From Niastella sp966212235 (GTDB lineage Bacteria; Bacteroidota; Bacteroidia; Chitinophagales; Chitinophagaceae), in the NCBI GenBank assembly GCA_966212235.1, contig CBIHPP010000023.1, forward strand, positions 81,875 through 145,874: a stretch of 64,000 nt of DNA, in the 5' to 3' direction. Below the pieces are notes generated by a model, which was given only the letters and a program-made list of their open reading frames with translations, searched no databases and had not been told where the DNA came from. The position numbers and the translations under genes were made by a program. This document shows, piece by piece, positions 45,368 through 53,573 of the stretch (the first letter of the stretch is position 1; each line of letters opens with the position of its first letter).

Positions 45368-46234
45368 ATGGCTGAAACAAGACCCGTTGCGACTGCAACC
45401 GCAGCGAAGAGTAGTACATCCGTTCAACCAGTAAAGAAATCCAATGCTATTTCATGGGTGGCCCCTGTTATTTGTATCATCGCAGGTTATGTAATCTGGC
45501 GTTTTTTGTTAGGTGATCCCAGTAATTTTACTCAACCCGATCTTTCCGGTGGTTTCTGGCCTAAACATAAAGGACCAAAAGGTGGTTTGGTGAGAATGTA
45601 TGATGGTGGTATTATCGTGCCTTTGCTGCTTGCTACCTTTTTAACAGTTTGTACTTTCGTTATTGAGCGTTTATTAACGATCTCTAAAGCTACCGGTACC
45701 GGTAACATTGCTGAATTCATTCGTAAAGTACAATATCACCTGGCTAACAAGAATGTTGATCAGGCTATTTCTGAGTGCGATCGTCAACGCGGAAGTGTTG
45801 GTAATGTAATGAAAGCCGGTCTGCGCAAGTACAAAGAGATGATCTCTAATACTGAGTTGGACACTGAGCAAAAAGTAATGGCTATTCAGAAAGAAGTAGA
45901 AGAAGCTACAGCCCTGGAACTGCCTATGCTGGAAAAAAACCTGGTATTCCTTTCAACGATCGCTTCGGTAGCAACCCTGTTGGGTCTGTTAGGAACGGTA
46001 TTGGGTATGATCACTTCATTTGCGGCCTTAGGTGCTGAAGGTGGTGGTGCAGCAGCTGCTGAGTTGTCAAGAGGTATCTCTGAGGCGTTGTATAATACCG
46101 CATTGGGTATCGGAACATCAGCTATCGCCATCATCATGTACAACATCTTTACAACAAAGATTGACTCAATTACTTACGGTATCGATGAGTCTGGTTTCAC
46201 TTTAACACAAAGCTTTGCATCCCTGTACAAATAA
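45368..46234 (+). CDS. exbB: ExbB/MotA/TolQ-family proton channel
   Basis: This 288-residue inner-membrane channel subunit uses the proton gradient to drive TonB. It has a first helix near 28-50 (ISWVAPVICIIAGYVIWRFLL), a second near 80-100 (IIVPLLLATFLTVCTFVI) and a C-terminal pair (LVFLSTIASVATLLGLLGTVLGMITSF and YNTALGIGTSAIAIIMYNIF). The extra N-terminal helix is common in Bacteroidota ExbB. First gene of the exbB-exbD-exbD-tonB operon. Confidence 0.93.
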   Translation: MAETRPVATATAAKSSTSVQPVKKSNAISWVAPVICIIAGYVIWRFLLGDPSNFTQPDLSGGFWPKHKGPKGGLVRMYDGGIIVPLLLATFLTVCTFVIERLLTISKATGTGNIAEFIRKVQYHLANKNVDQAISECDRQRGSVGNVMKAGLRKYKEMISNTELDTEQKVMAIQKEVEEATALELPMLEKNLVFLSTIASVATLLGLLGTVLGMITSFAALGAEGGGAAAAELSRGISEALYNTALGIGTSAIAIIMYNIFTTKIDSITYGIDESGFTLTQSFASLYK

Positions 46235-46238
46235 ATAA

Positions 46239-46268
46239 ATTCCTCAAATTGGGGAATATTTTTTTTGT
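46239..46268 (+). terminator. Terminator-like hairpin between exbB and exbD
   Basis: ATTCCTC (46239-46245) pairs with GGGGAAT (46251-46257), with one wobble, over a 5-nt loop. ATTTTTTTTG follows. It lies 5 bases after the exbB stop and 72 before the first exbD, within an apparent operon, so it may act as a partial terminator. Confidence 0.6.
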
Positions 46269-46340
46269 AAAAATAGCATGAGATGCATGTGGAAATTGTA
46301 AGAAAGTGAATCTTATACCAGAATCAGAAATTTTTAAGAT

Positions 46341-47000
46341 ATGCCAAAGTTAAAAATGCCGCGCAAGAGCACCTCTGTTGACATGACGGCGATGTGTGAT
46401 GTGGCATTCCTGTTGCTTTCTTTCTTCATCCTGACTACCAAGTTCAAGGCTTCTGAAGACCTGACCGTAGTTACACCTAAGTCGGTATCTACCCAGGCGG
46501 TAGATGCTAAAAACGTGGTACAGGTTACCATGGATAAAGACGGAAAAGTATACTTTTCTGTCGGCGACGAAAATGTGGAACAAAAGGAGCAGATCATTGA
46601 TATGGTAGACCAGAGCAAGACGCTGGGATTAAGCGCTCAGGAAAAAGCAGCATTTGCACGTACCGGATCATATGTAGGGGTTCCTTTTAATATGTTGAAG
46701 TCGTACCTGCAATTGACGCCCGACCAGCTGAAGAAATACAAGGCGGCTCCGGGAATTCCTATTGATACGGCTAACAACGAATTGGTTATATGGATGAGCG
46801 CTGCTAACCGTGCCTTCGCGGGTAAAAAAATGGCCCTGATGGTAAAAGGTGACAACAACGCGAAATATCCATCATTCAAAGGGGTGATCGATGCATTCAA
46901 AAAGAATGAAATATTCAAGTTCTCTATGGTCACTGATCCAGAGGGCGTTCCAGAAGGAACACCGCTGGCTATTAAAAGAGAATCGGGTGCCAAGGATTAA
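46341..47000 (+). CDS. exbD: ExbD/TolR-family protein, copy 1
   Basis: This 219-residue protein has a short cytoplasmic N-terminus and one helix (VDMTAMCDVAFLLLSFFILTT) containing the channel Asp residue in the first turn. A long periplasmic domain follows. It partners ExbB in the proton channel. It is larger than E. coli ExbD (141). Confidence 0.9.
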   Translation: MPKLKMPRKSTSVDMTAMCDVAFLLLSFFILTTKFKASEDLTVVTPKSVSTQAVDAKNVVQVTMDKDGKVYFSVGDENVEQKEQIIDMVDQSKTLGLSAQEKAAFARTGSYVGVPFNMLKSYLQLTPDQLKKYKAAPGIPIDTANNELVIWMSAANRAFAGKKMALMVKGDNNAKYPSFKGVIDAFKKNEIFKFSMVTDPEGVPEGTPLAIKRESGAKD

Positions 47001-47036
47001 AGCGAATTAAATTCTTAACATTAAAAAAAGTGCGAT

Positions 47037-47579
47037 ATGGCAGAAATGGATACCTCGTCGGGCGGGGGACATAAAAAAGGGCCGGGCGTCAAGAAAGGTA
47101 AAAAACTTTCTACACGCGTTGACCTTACGCCGATGGTGGATTTGGGATTCCTGCTGATAACATTCTTCATATTCACCACTACCATGAGTCAGCCCACTGC
47201 TATGAAGCTTTTCCTGCCAAAAGACACGGAAAAGCCAGAAGAGCAGAACAAGATCAAGGCGTCTGGCGCTTTGAGCCTTATGTTGGGTAAAAATGACGGT
47301 GTGTTTTATTATGAAGGGGAATTATTACCAGATGGTTCCAACTTCAAATCCAGCAACTTTAAAGAGATCCGTGATGTGATCATTAATAAAAAGAAATCAA
47401 CCAATCCCGAAGATTTTGTAGTGGTTATTAAACCTGGACCAGAGTCAACCTACAAAAACGCCGTTGATATGCTTGATGAAATGACTATCAATGATGTAAA
47501 GCGTTATGCGATGGTAGATATTTTCCCTACGGAAATTGATCTGATGAAAGCTACCGAAGCAAATGCCGGGATGAAGTAG
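47037..47579 (+). CDS. exbD: ExbD/TolR-family protein, copy 2
   Basis: This 180-residue second ExbD has the signature STRVDLTPMVDLGFLLITFFIFTT with its channel Asp in DLTPMVD and a periplasmic domain after residue 60. Two dissimilar ExbD subunits per operon are common in Bacteroidota. It lies 36 bases after copy 1 and 53 before tonB. Confidence 0.92.
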   Translation: MAEMDTSSGGGHKKGPGVKKGKKLSTRVDLTPMVDLGFLLITFFIFTTTMSQPTAMKLFLPKDTEKPEEQNKIKASGALSLMLGKNDGVFYYEGELLPDGSNFKSSNFKEIRDVIINKKKSTNPEDFVVVIKPGPESTYKNAVDMLDEMTINDVKRYAMVDIFPTEIDLMKATEANAGMK

Positions 47580-47632
47580 GTTGCTTTATGGAATTTTAGA
47601 TTCAATGCATCTAATTACAAAGATTTTTTAAT

Positions 47633-48469
47633 ATGGAAGTCAATAAAATATTAAGCGCTGATGTTCTTGACATCATCTTTGAGGGCAGGAATAAGGAGTA
47701 CGGTGCTTATCAACTGCGCAAAACCTATAACAAGCGACTGGTAACATCGCTTCTTATAGTTGGCGGGCTTTGTCTTCTGTTGTTTATTGGATACATGGTA
47801 TCCAGTTTACTTGAAAACAATGCAGAAGCCAAGAACGTAGTGGTGCAGGACGTTCAGCTCGAAGAAATAAAACAAGAGGAGAAGAAGGAAGAGCCGCCGC
47901 CACCGCCGCCGCCAAAACCACCAGAACCACCAAAAGTGGAGATGGCAAAATTCACGCCTCCTAAAATCGTAAAAGATGAAGAGGTAAAAGAGGAAGAAAA
48001 ACCACCAGAAGTAGAGAAGCTGGAAGAAACCAAGATTGGTACTATGAACCAGGCTGGTGAAAAAGATGAAGGTATTGTGGCTCCTCCGGTTGATGATGGT
48101 GGGAAAGGGGTTGTAGAAGCACCCAGGAAAGATGATGAAGATTGGGACAAAACCTTTACGAAGGTGGAAATTGAGTCGGAGTATCCCGGTGGAGCAGCTG
48201 CCTGGCAGCGCTACCTGAACAGGAACCTCCGCTATCCCCAGGAAGCCATCGATAACGAAGTGCAAGGTGCGGTAGTTGTGCAGTTCATTGTGGACAAAGA
48301 AGGAAATGTGAGTGATGTAGAAGCTATCAGCGGACCTCAGGAATTACGCCCGGAAGCTGTACGTGTAATCAAGAAAAGTGGTAAATGGACACCTGCCGTA
48401 CAAAACGGACGCCAGGTAAAATCGTACAAAAAGCAACCGATCGTATTCCGTCTCGAATCAGAAGGATAA
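47633..48469 (+). CDS. tonB: TonB energy-transducing protein, copy 1
   Basis: This 278-residue protein has a cytoplasmic start (LDIIFEGRNKEYGAYQLRK, typical of Bacteroidota TonB), a membrane helix near 40-62, a Pro-rich spacer (PPPPPPPKPPEPP) and a C-terminal TonB domain (EYPGGAAAWQRYLNRNLRYP ... VVVQFIVDKEGNVSDV ... SGKWTPA). It couples ExbB/ExbD to outer-membrane TonB-dependent receptors. The next three genes encode related C-terminal domains. Confidence 0.93.
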   Translation: MEVNKILSADVLDIIFEGRNKEYGAYQLRKTYNKRLVTSLLIVGGLCLLLFIGYMVSSLLENNAEAKNVVVQDVQLEEIKQEEKKEEPPPPPPPKPPEPPKVEMAKFTPPKIVKDEEVKEEEKPPEVEKLEETKIGTMNQAGEKDEGIVAPPVDDGGKGVVEAPRKDDEDWDKTFTKVEIESEYPGGAAAWQRYLNRNLRYPQEAIDNEVQGAVVVQFIVDKEGNVSDVEAISGPQELRPEAVRVIKKSGKWTPAVQNGRQVKSYKKQPIVFRLESEG

Positions 48470-48493
48470 ACCGTAGGTTTAATAAGTTATTTA

Positions 48494-48527
48494 AATCCTC
48501 TCCATCACCGGAGGGGATTTTTTGTTT
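48494..48527 (+). terminator. Terminator after tonB copy 1
   Basis: AATCCTCTCC (48494-48503) pairs with GGAGGGGATT with one wobble, and TTTTTTGTTTT follows. It ends the exbB-tonB operon. Confidence 0.8.
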
Positions 48528-48570
48528 TATGGAAAGTATTAAAAATAACATCTTAGTGTAAAGTGTAACT

Positions 48571-49221
48571 ATGAAACTAACAGCCATGTTTGTTGCCGTT
48601 ATGTTGCCATTGGGAGGGCTATTATTTGTTGGCTGTTCGTTTAATATAAAAGAGAAGGCAGGATCAGATACGCATGGTAGTGAGCCTATATTGCCGGAAG
48701 TTTCATTGAAGGAAGAAAAAGCAGCACCATTACCACAGCCAGATCAAATAGAAGCTGACTCACCAAAGGCTGCCAAAGTGCAGTTGACGGGACCTAAGAT
48801 TTATACAATCAAAAGAGAAAAATATACTTTTTCATGTGATACTATTTCATGTGGAGCTATTATGCCACCACCATTGCCAGAGGAAGATTATAGTGATAGT
48901 ATAATTTTGTCTAAAGTAGAAATTGAAGCCGAATATCCCGGCGGAGCCGCAGCATGGCAGCGCTTTTTGAACAGGAACCTGCGTTACCCCCAGGAGGCAA
49001 TTGACAATGAAATATCAGGAAGTGTAGTGGTACAGTTTGTAGTAGATGAAGAAGGTAATGTAAGTAATGTAGAAAAAGTAAACGGTCCGGAATCATTGGG
49101 TGCAGAAGCGGTGCGGGTGATCAGGAAAAGCGGTAAATGGACACCGGCAGTACAAGGTGGCCGTTGTGTAAGATCATTAAAGAAGCAACCATTTATTATT
49201 TGTTTTGCAATAGAAGAATGA
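48571..49221 (+). CDS. TonB C-terminal-domain protein with lipoprotein-like signal
   Basis: This 216-residue protein opens with a signal MKLTAMFVAVMLPLGG and a candidate lipobox ending in Cys22 (LLFVGC). The mature part lacks the long Pro-rich spacer but ends in a TonB domain very like copy 1 (EAEYPGGAAAWQRFLNRNLRYP ... VVVQFVVDEEGNVSNVEKV). If lipidated it would be anchored by its N-terminus, not by an ExbB-interacting helix, so it might bind receptors without energising them. The role is inferred, not known. Confidence 0.75.
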   Translation: MKLTAMFVAVMLPLGGLLFVGCSFNIKEKAGSDTHGSEPILPEVSLKEEKAAPLPQPDQIEADSPKAAKVQLTGPKIYTIKREKYTFSCDTISCGAIMPPPLPEEDYSDSIILSKVEIEAEYPGGAAAWQRFLNRNLRYPQEAIDNEISGSVVVQFVVDEEGNVSNVEKVNGPESLGAEAVRVIRKSGKWTPAVQGGRCVRSLKKQPFIICFAIEE

Positions 49222-49265
49222 AAGACATAATGTGATAATGATCCTCGTTACTCAAAATATTTAAG

Positions 49266-49293
49266 TCCTCTCTGTAAAGGGAGGATTTTTTTT
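49266..49293 (+). terminator. Terminator after the second TonB-domain gene
   Basis: TCCTCTC (49266-49272) pairs with GGGAGGA (49279-49285), with one wobble, and TTTTTTTTAT follows. The surrounding words (TTTAAGTCCTC ... TTTATGGAAAAGTATT) repeat those after tonB copy 1, a sign of segment duplication. Confidence 0.7.
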
Positions 49294-49418
49294 ATGGAAA
49301 AGTATTAAAGATTGCATCGGGGCAGTTTTGTTTTCTCGGTGCCTCAAATCCCTTCAAAAGTTATTTAATAAACGTATGGAATAATTTAGGATATGCGTCT
49401 TAGATATAAATTATTGCC

Positions 49419-50252
49419 ATGGAAAGCTCAACCATTCTAACCGCAGACATACTCGACATTTTATTCGATGGTCGTAATAAAGAATATGGCGCCTATGATC
49501 TGCGACGTACGTACCGACAACGATTAACAGTGTCCATAGGGGTTATGTTGTCGGTGATTTGCATGTTGTTTATCGGGTTTGCCTTTGCGGGTAAAAACAA
49601 AAAATTACCACCGGATGTAGCGCTGCCAAAAGTCATTGAACTGGCAACAATTAAACCGCCGGTACAACCAGTTGAAGTACCACCGCCGCCGGCGATAAAA
49701 CCACCGGCCCCGCCTGCACAGTTTAAGACCACGATTTTTGTAGCGCCCAAAATTGTTGATGATAAGCAGGTTACTAAAGATGAAATGCCGCCGGTAGATG
49801 CACTTACAGATGTTAAGATTGGCGACAAGAATGTACCCGACGGATTAGGTGATGATTTAACAGTGGTTGCTCCCCCCGGCGATGGTGATGGAAAAGTAAT
49901 AGAGCCTCCTAAAAAAGAAGAAGAGGACTGGAATAAAACATTTACCAAGGTGGAGATTGAATCGGGGTATCCCGGTGGGTCTCGTGCATGGGAGCGTTTT
50001 CTGAGAAACAACCTGCGTTTTCCCGATGAAGCTGCGGATGCTGGTGTAGAAGGATTTGTGGTTGTACAGTTCATTGTTGACGTAGATGGTAATGTAAGCG
50101 ATGTAGTCGCAGTGAGCGGTCCGAAGGAATTACAGGCAGAAGCCATTCGGGTGATTAAGAAAAGCGGTAAATGGTCGCCCGCCATTCAAAATGGCCGGAA
50201 GGTAAAATCGTACAAGAAACAGCCGTTGGGATTCAAGCTTGGAACGGATTAA
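49419..50252 (+). CDS. TonB energy-transducing protein, copy 3
   Basis: This 277-residue TonB has start ILDILFDGRNKEYGAYDLRR, a membrane helix (GVMLSVICMLFIGFAFAG), a Pro-rich spacer and a TonB domain (SGYPGGSRAWERFLRNNLRFP). Its N-terminal 60 residues are nearly identical to those of copy 4, in protein and DNA, while the spacer and the C-terminal domain differ more. It is a paralog from tandem duplication. Confidence 0.9.
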   Translation: MESSTILTADILDILFDGRNKEYGAYDLRRTYRQRLTVSIGVMLSVICMLFIGFAFAGKNKKLPPDVALPKVIELATIKPPVQPVEVPPPPAIKPPAPPAQFKTTIFVAPKIVDDKQVTKDEMPPVDALTDVKIGDKNVPDGLGDDLTVVAPPGDGDGKVIEPPKKEEEDWNKTFTKVEIESGYPGGSRAWERFLRNNLRFPDEAADAGVEGFVVVQFIVDVDGNVSDVVAVSGPKELQAEAIRVIKKSGKWSPAIQNGRKVKSYKKQPLGFKLGTD

Positions 50253-50290
50253 GCAATTAGCTAATGTGCTAATTAGCCAATTTACTAATG
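50253..50290. repeat. GCTAATGTGC-type repeat between tonB copies
   Basis: CAATTAGCTAATGTGC and TAATTAGCCAATTTACTAATG follow the copy 3 stop, matching the word family in the nuo spacers 20 kb away. Confidence 0.55.
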
Positions 50291-50366
50291 AAATGCAATG
50301 GCAAATGAGATTGAGATGATACGTTATTGTTTATAGCAATGACCACCGTTAGTTGAAATTATTATA

Positions 50367-50402
50367 CCGCATCAAGGTTCTATATCCTGATGCGGTTTTT
50401 TT
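50367..50402 (+). terminator. Terminator before the last TonB gene
   Basis: CCGCATCA (50367-50374) pairs perfectly with TGATGCGG (50388-50395), and TTTTTTT follows. It separates copy 3 from copy 4 and implies separate transcription of copy 4. Confidence 0.8.
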
Positions 50403-50481
50403 ATTCGTGCACTTTTGCTATTACTTAAGAAAATGGTTTATGGAAACTACTTGAGCATGCATCTAATAATAAAGTATTACC

Positions 50482-51315
50482 ATGGAAATTTCAACCATTC
50501 TAACCGCAGACATACTCGACATTTTATTCGATGGTCGTAACAAAGAATACGGTGCGTATGATCTGCGACGCAACTATCGCCGGCGATTAACATTATCCAT
50601 CGCTGTTATGTTGTCGGTGATTTGCATGTTATTTATCGGGTTTGCCTTTGCCGGTAAAAAAACATTACTGGCAAAAGATTTTATTATTCCACCAGATGTT
50701 GTATTGGAAGCTGCAACGCCACCGGAAAAAGTAGAACCACCACCGCCACCACCGATGAAACCACCAGCGCCGCCAGTTCAGGTACAAATGAAACAGTTTA
50801 CCCCACCCAGAATTGTACCGGCAGACCAGGTAAACGAAGAAGATAAACCGCCGGTAAATGAAACACTGGAAGATGTACAGATCGGTAAAATGAACAAGGA
50901 TGGAATTGCGGACGATGGCATCATGGATGGACCGGTAAGCGAGGCTGCTACGACTGGAGTTATTGAATTGCCTAAGAAAGATGTTGAAGAAGGAGACGGG
51001 ATACCGATCCATGTGGAAATTGAATCGGAGTATCCCGGTGGGCTAACAGCCTGGAAACGTTTTCTTGACCGCAACCTGCGTTACCCTACAGGAGCCGTAG
51101 ACCAGGGTATCGAAGGATTTGTAACAGTACAGTTCGTTGTTGACAAAGAAGGCAATGTAAGCAATGTAGAAGCGGTGAGCGGTCCACAGGAATTAAGGGG
51201 GGAAGCCGTTCGGGTAATCAAAAAAAGCGGTAAATGGACACCAGCCATTCAAAATGGCCACAGGGTAAAATCATACAAAAAGCAACCGATAGGATTTCGG
51301 ATTGCTGCAGAGTAG
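50482..51315 (+). CDS. TonB energy-transducing protein, copy 4
   Basis: This 277-residue TonB has the same layout as copy 3: ILDILFDGRNKEYGAYDLRR, helix AVMLSVICMLFIGFAFAG, Pro-rich PPPPPPMKPPAPP spacer and C-terminal domain EYPGGLTAWKRFLDRNLRYP ... VTVQFVVDKEGNVSNVEAV. Near identity with copy 3 in the first 60 residues suggests recent duplication or gene conversion limited to that end. Confidence 0.9.
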   Translation: MEISTILTADILDILFDGRNKEYGAYDLRRNYRRRLTLSIAVMLSVICMLFIGFAFAGKKTLLAKDFIIPPDVVLEAATPPEKVEPPPPPPMKPPAPPVQVQMKQFTPPRIVPADQVNEEDKPPVNETLEDVQIGKMNKDGIADDGIMDGPVSEAATTGVIELPKKDVEEGDGIPIHVEIESEYPGGLTAWKRFLDRNLRYPTGAVDQGIEGFVTVQFVVDKEGNVSNVEAVSGPQELRGEAVRVIKKSGKWTPAIQNGHRVKSYKKQPIGFRIAAE

Positions 51316-51345
51316 TAGTCGGGTTCTAATTCACAGGAAAAAGGG

Positions 51346-51382
51346 TGCGCCTTTCCGCCATTGGGCAGAAGGCGCATTTTAT
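51346..51382 (+). terminator. Terminator after the TonB array
   Basis: TGCGCCTT (51346-51353) pairs with AAGGCGCA (51369-51376), with an inner GCC/GGC stem, and TTTTATTTA follows. Confidence 0.8.
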
Positions 51383-51420
51383 TTACCCGCACCTCCTAAA
51401 GGGGGAATTTGCCGAATATT

Positions 51421-51462
51421 GTTCCGAACCCCGAAGTGAGTGACACAACAGACGGCGATAGT
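51421..51462. repeat. Dispersed 42-bp intergenic repeat, copy 2
   Basis: This aligns to 13033-13074 with 35 of 42 bases identical and no gaps. It lies about 80 bases before mnmE and 45 after the preceding terminator. Confidence 0.7.
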
Positions 51463-51487
51463 AGTGCCCAAGCCGGCATAATAATGG

Positions 51488-51515
51488 TTTTCCTCGTTAC
51501 CTAGCTGTATTTTTG
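51488..51515 (+). promoter_or_regulatory. Probable mnmE promoter
   Basis: A TATTTTTG -7 element lies at 51508-51515, 25 bases before the start. A T-rich stretch about 17 bases upstream is only a weak match to the -33 TTTG, so the call rests mainly on the -7 element and position. Confidence 0.45.
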
Positions 51516-51540
51516 CATTCGTTTTACAAAATTGAAAGTT

Positions 51541-52926
51541 ATGCAGGGAAAATCGATCGGCTGGGAAGACACTATAGTAGCATTGGCAACGGCCCAGGGA
51601 ATAGGAGCCATTGGCGTTATCCGCTTAAGCGGCCGCCAGGCATTTGACATTATTAACGGGTTATTCCCTGCAAAGGACCTTACCCGGCAGGCCTCGCATA
51701 CCCTGCACGTAGGCTATTTAAAAGAAAATGGGAAGGTGCTGGATGAAGTGGTTGTATCGCTGTTTAAAGGCCCAAAATCTTACACAGGTGAGGATGTGGT
51801 AGAAATATCAGGCCATGGCTCACCGTACGTATTACAGCAGATAATACAGGCCTGCGTGCACCAGGGAGCCCGGTTGGCCAAGCCGGGAGAATATACCCAA
51901 CGCGCCTTTTTAAATGGCAAACTGGATCTGGCGCAAGCCGAGGCAGTAGCCGACCTTATTGCCAGTAATACCGAAGCTTCGCGAAAAACGGCCCTGCATA
52001 ATATCCGCGGAGGTTTTTCAGACCGGTTAAAAAACCTGCGGGAACGCCTCATCCGGTTTTCGGCGCTCATAGAACTGGAACTGGATTTTTCACAGGAAGA
52101 TGTAGAATTTGCTGACCGTACACAGTTGTACGAGTTGCTAACAGAAGCGCAGCAAACCACGCAGCAGCTGGCCGCTTCCTTTCAACTGGGCAATGTGATC
52201 AAGAATGGCGTAAGCGTGGCGATCATCGGGAAACCCAATGCCGGAAAATCGACCCTGCTCAACACGCTGCTCAATGAAAACCGCGCTATCGTAAGTGAAA
52301 TAGCCGGTACCACCCGCGATACCATAGAAGAAGTACTGAATATCGATGGCATTTTGTTCCGGCTGATAGACACTGCCGGCATACGCGAACATACCCATGA
52401 TGTAATAGAAAGCATAGGTATGGAAAAAGCGTTGGCCAAAATGCAGCAGGCCGATGTGGTGATATACCTGTTTGATGTAAACGAAGTCGCCGTACCAGAA
52501 CTACAGGCTACCATTGCCGAACTCAATAATAAAAAGATCAGGCACCTGCTCGTTGGAAATAAGTCGGACCTGGTCAATGAAACCGCTATCCGCGAAAAGT
52601 TTAATATGGTGGCCGGCATCATTTTCATTTCTGCCAAAACAAACCTGCACACGGAAGTGCTGAAAGAAAAACTGGTTGACCAGGTGCTGCAAGGCAAGGT
52701 GCAAGCCGATGATACCATCATTACCAATGCCCGGCATTATCATGCGCTGCAGGAAGTATTACAATCACTGACCGACATACGCAGCGGATTGGAGAACAGC
52801 ATACCCGGCGACCTGGTAGCCCTCGACATTCGCCGCTGCCTGCATTATTTAGGCGAAATCACTGGTGAGATCACGACAGAGGATCAGCTGGATTATATCT
52901 TTAGTAAGTTTTGTATCGGGAAGTAA
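51541..52926 (+). CDS. mnmE: tRNA modification GTPase MnmE
   Basis: With MnmG the protein installs carboxymethylaminomethyl groups on U34 of tRNAs. The start at ATG 51541 (MQGKSIGWEDTIVALATAQG) gives 461 residues. An upstream in-frame TTG is less likely. An N-terminal folate-binding domain (IGVIRLSG ... PKSYTGEDVVEISGHG) precedes a helical domain split by a Ras-like GTPase (GKPNAGKSTLLN, DTAGIREH, NKSD). The protein ends in the conserved FCIGK, where the catalytic Cys lies. All essential motifs are present. Confidence 0.96.
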   Translation: MQGKSIGWEDTIVALATAQGIGAIGVIRLSGRQAFDIINGLFPAKDLTRQASHTLHVGYLKENGKVLDEVVVSLFKGPKSYTGEDVVEISGHGSPYVLQQIIQACVHQGARLAKPGEYTQRAFLNGKLDLAQAEAVADLIASNTEASRKTALHNIRGGFSDRLKNLRERLIRFSALIELELDFSQEDVEFADRTQLYELLTEAQQTTQQLAASFQLGNVIKNGVSVAIIGKPNAGKSTLLNTLLNENRAIVSEIAGTTRDTIEEVLNIDGILFRLIDTAGIREHTHDVIESIGMEKALAKMQQADVVIYLFDVNEVAVPELQATIAELNNKKIRHLLVGNKSDLVNETAIREKFNMVAGIIFISAKTNLHTEVLKEKLVDQVLQGKVQADDTIITNARHYHALQEVLQSLTDIRSGLENSIPGDLVALDIRRCLHYLGEITGEITTEDQLDYIFSKFCIGK

Positions 52927-53097
52927 GGCCTTTCTTTTACTTTTCCTTGTTTTCATCAGCTTTCCTAACAGAGTGCTTATCAGGACTGTATTCTAACAGA
53001 TTCCTTTAATTTTCCTGCGTTTTATTTTTTGTTGGACGATTTCCTGTTAATTTCGGATAGCAGGTGCGAGGTACAAAATTTAAAGATTTTGGAGAGA

Positions 53098-53139
53098 TTA
53101 TTGCACTAATGTGCTCTTGCATGCTTTCTAGTGCAATAA
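53098..53139. promoter_or_regulatory. 11-bp inverted repeat before the mobile-element genes
   Basis: TTATTGCACTA (53098-53108) and TAGTGCAATAA (53129-53139) are perfect inverted copies, with a 20-nt spacer. They lie 36 bases before the first HTH gene and no T-run follows. It may be an operator for that gene's product or part of a recombination site. Confidence 0.5.
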
Positions 53140-53174
53140 GTGTTACCTCGACGCACCAGCCCAAATCGTAAGAA

Positions 53175-53573
53175 ATGAGCAGTAATATCAGAATACAGAA
53201 AGTTTGTTTGCATTGTAAAAAGGTGTTTACGGCCAAGACCACCGTAACAAAATTCTGTTCCGATGATTGTGCAAAGGTCAATTATAAACTACGTATGAAG
53301 GGGAAGAAGGTAGAGGCATCAGTAAGCGAAGCCAGGAGTGAAATGGATCAACTGCTTAGTGGCGGTTCAAAAGGGAATGCTATGTCAACCGCAATAGGGG
53401 AGAAGGCCCTTATTAATGTAAAAGAATTATCGGTATTGACCGGTATTAGCAGAAGAAGCATCTTTAATTTGATGGCTGATCATGCATTCCCCAGGATAAA
53501 AATCGGACGAAAGTTATTGTTTGATAAAAACCAGGTGCTCGAATTTATCAAAACCAAATATGGTAATGTATGA
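53175..53573 (+). CDS. Zinc-finger plus helix-turn-helix protein of mobile-element type
   Basis: This 132-residue protein has an N-terminal Cys cluster (CLHCKKVFTAKTTVTKFCSDDC), resembling a zinc ribbon, and a C-terminal excisionase-like HTH_17 domain (INVKELSVLTGISRRSIFNLMADHAFPRIKIGRKLLFDKNQVLEFI). Such proteins often accompany integrases in Bacteroidota and regulate excision. Its stop overlaps the ancestral integrase start as ATGA (53570-53573). Confidence 0.8.
   Translation: MSSNIRIQKVCLHCKKVFTAKTTVTKFCSDDCAKVNYKLRMKGKKVEASVSEARSEMDQLLSGGSKGNAMSTAIGEKALINVKELSVLTGISRRSIFNLMADHAFPRIKIGRKLLFDKNQVLEFIKTKYGNV

Noticed and set aside
52920..53170. tRNA gene as integration target next to the integrase
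   Set aside because: No cloverleaf or tRNA end was recognised here. The element lies just after mnmE, a protein gene.
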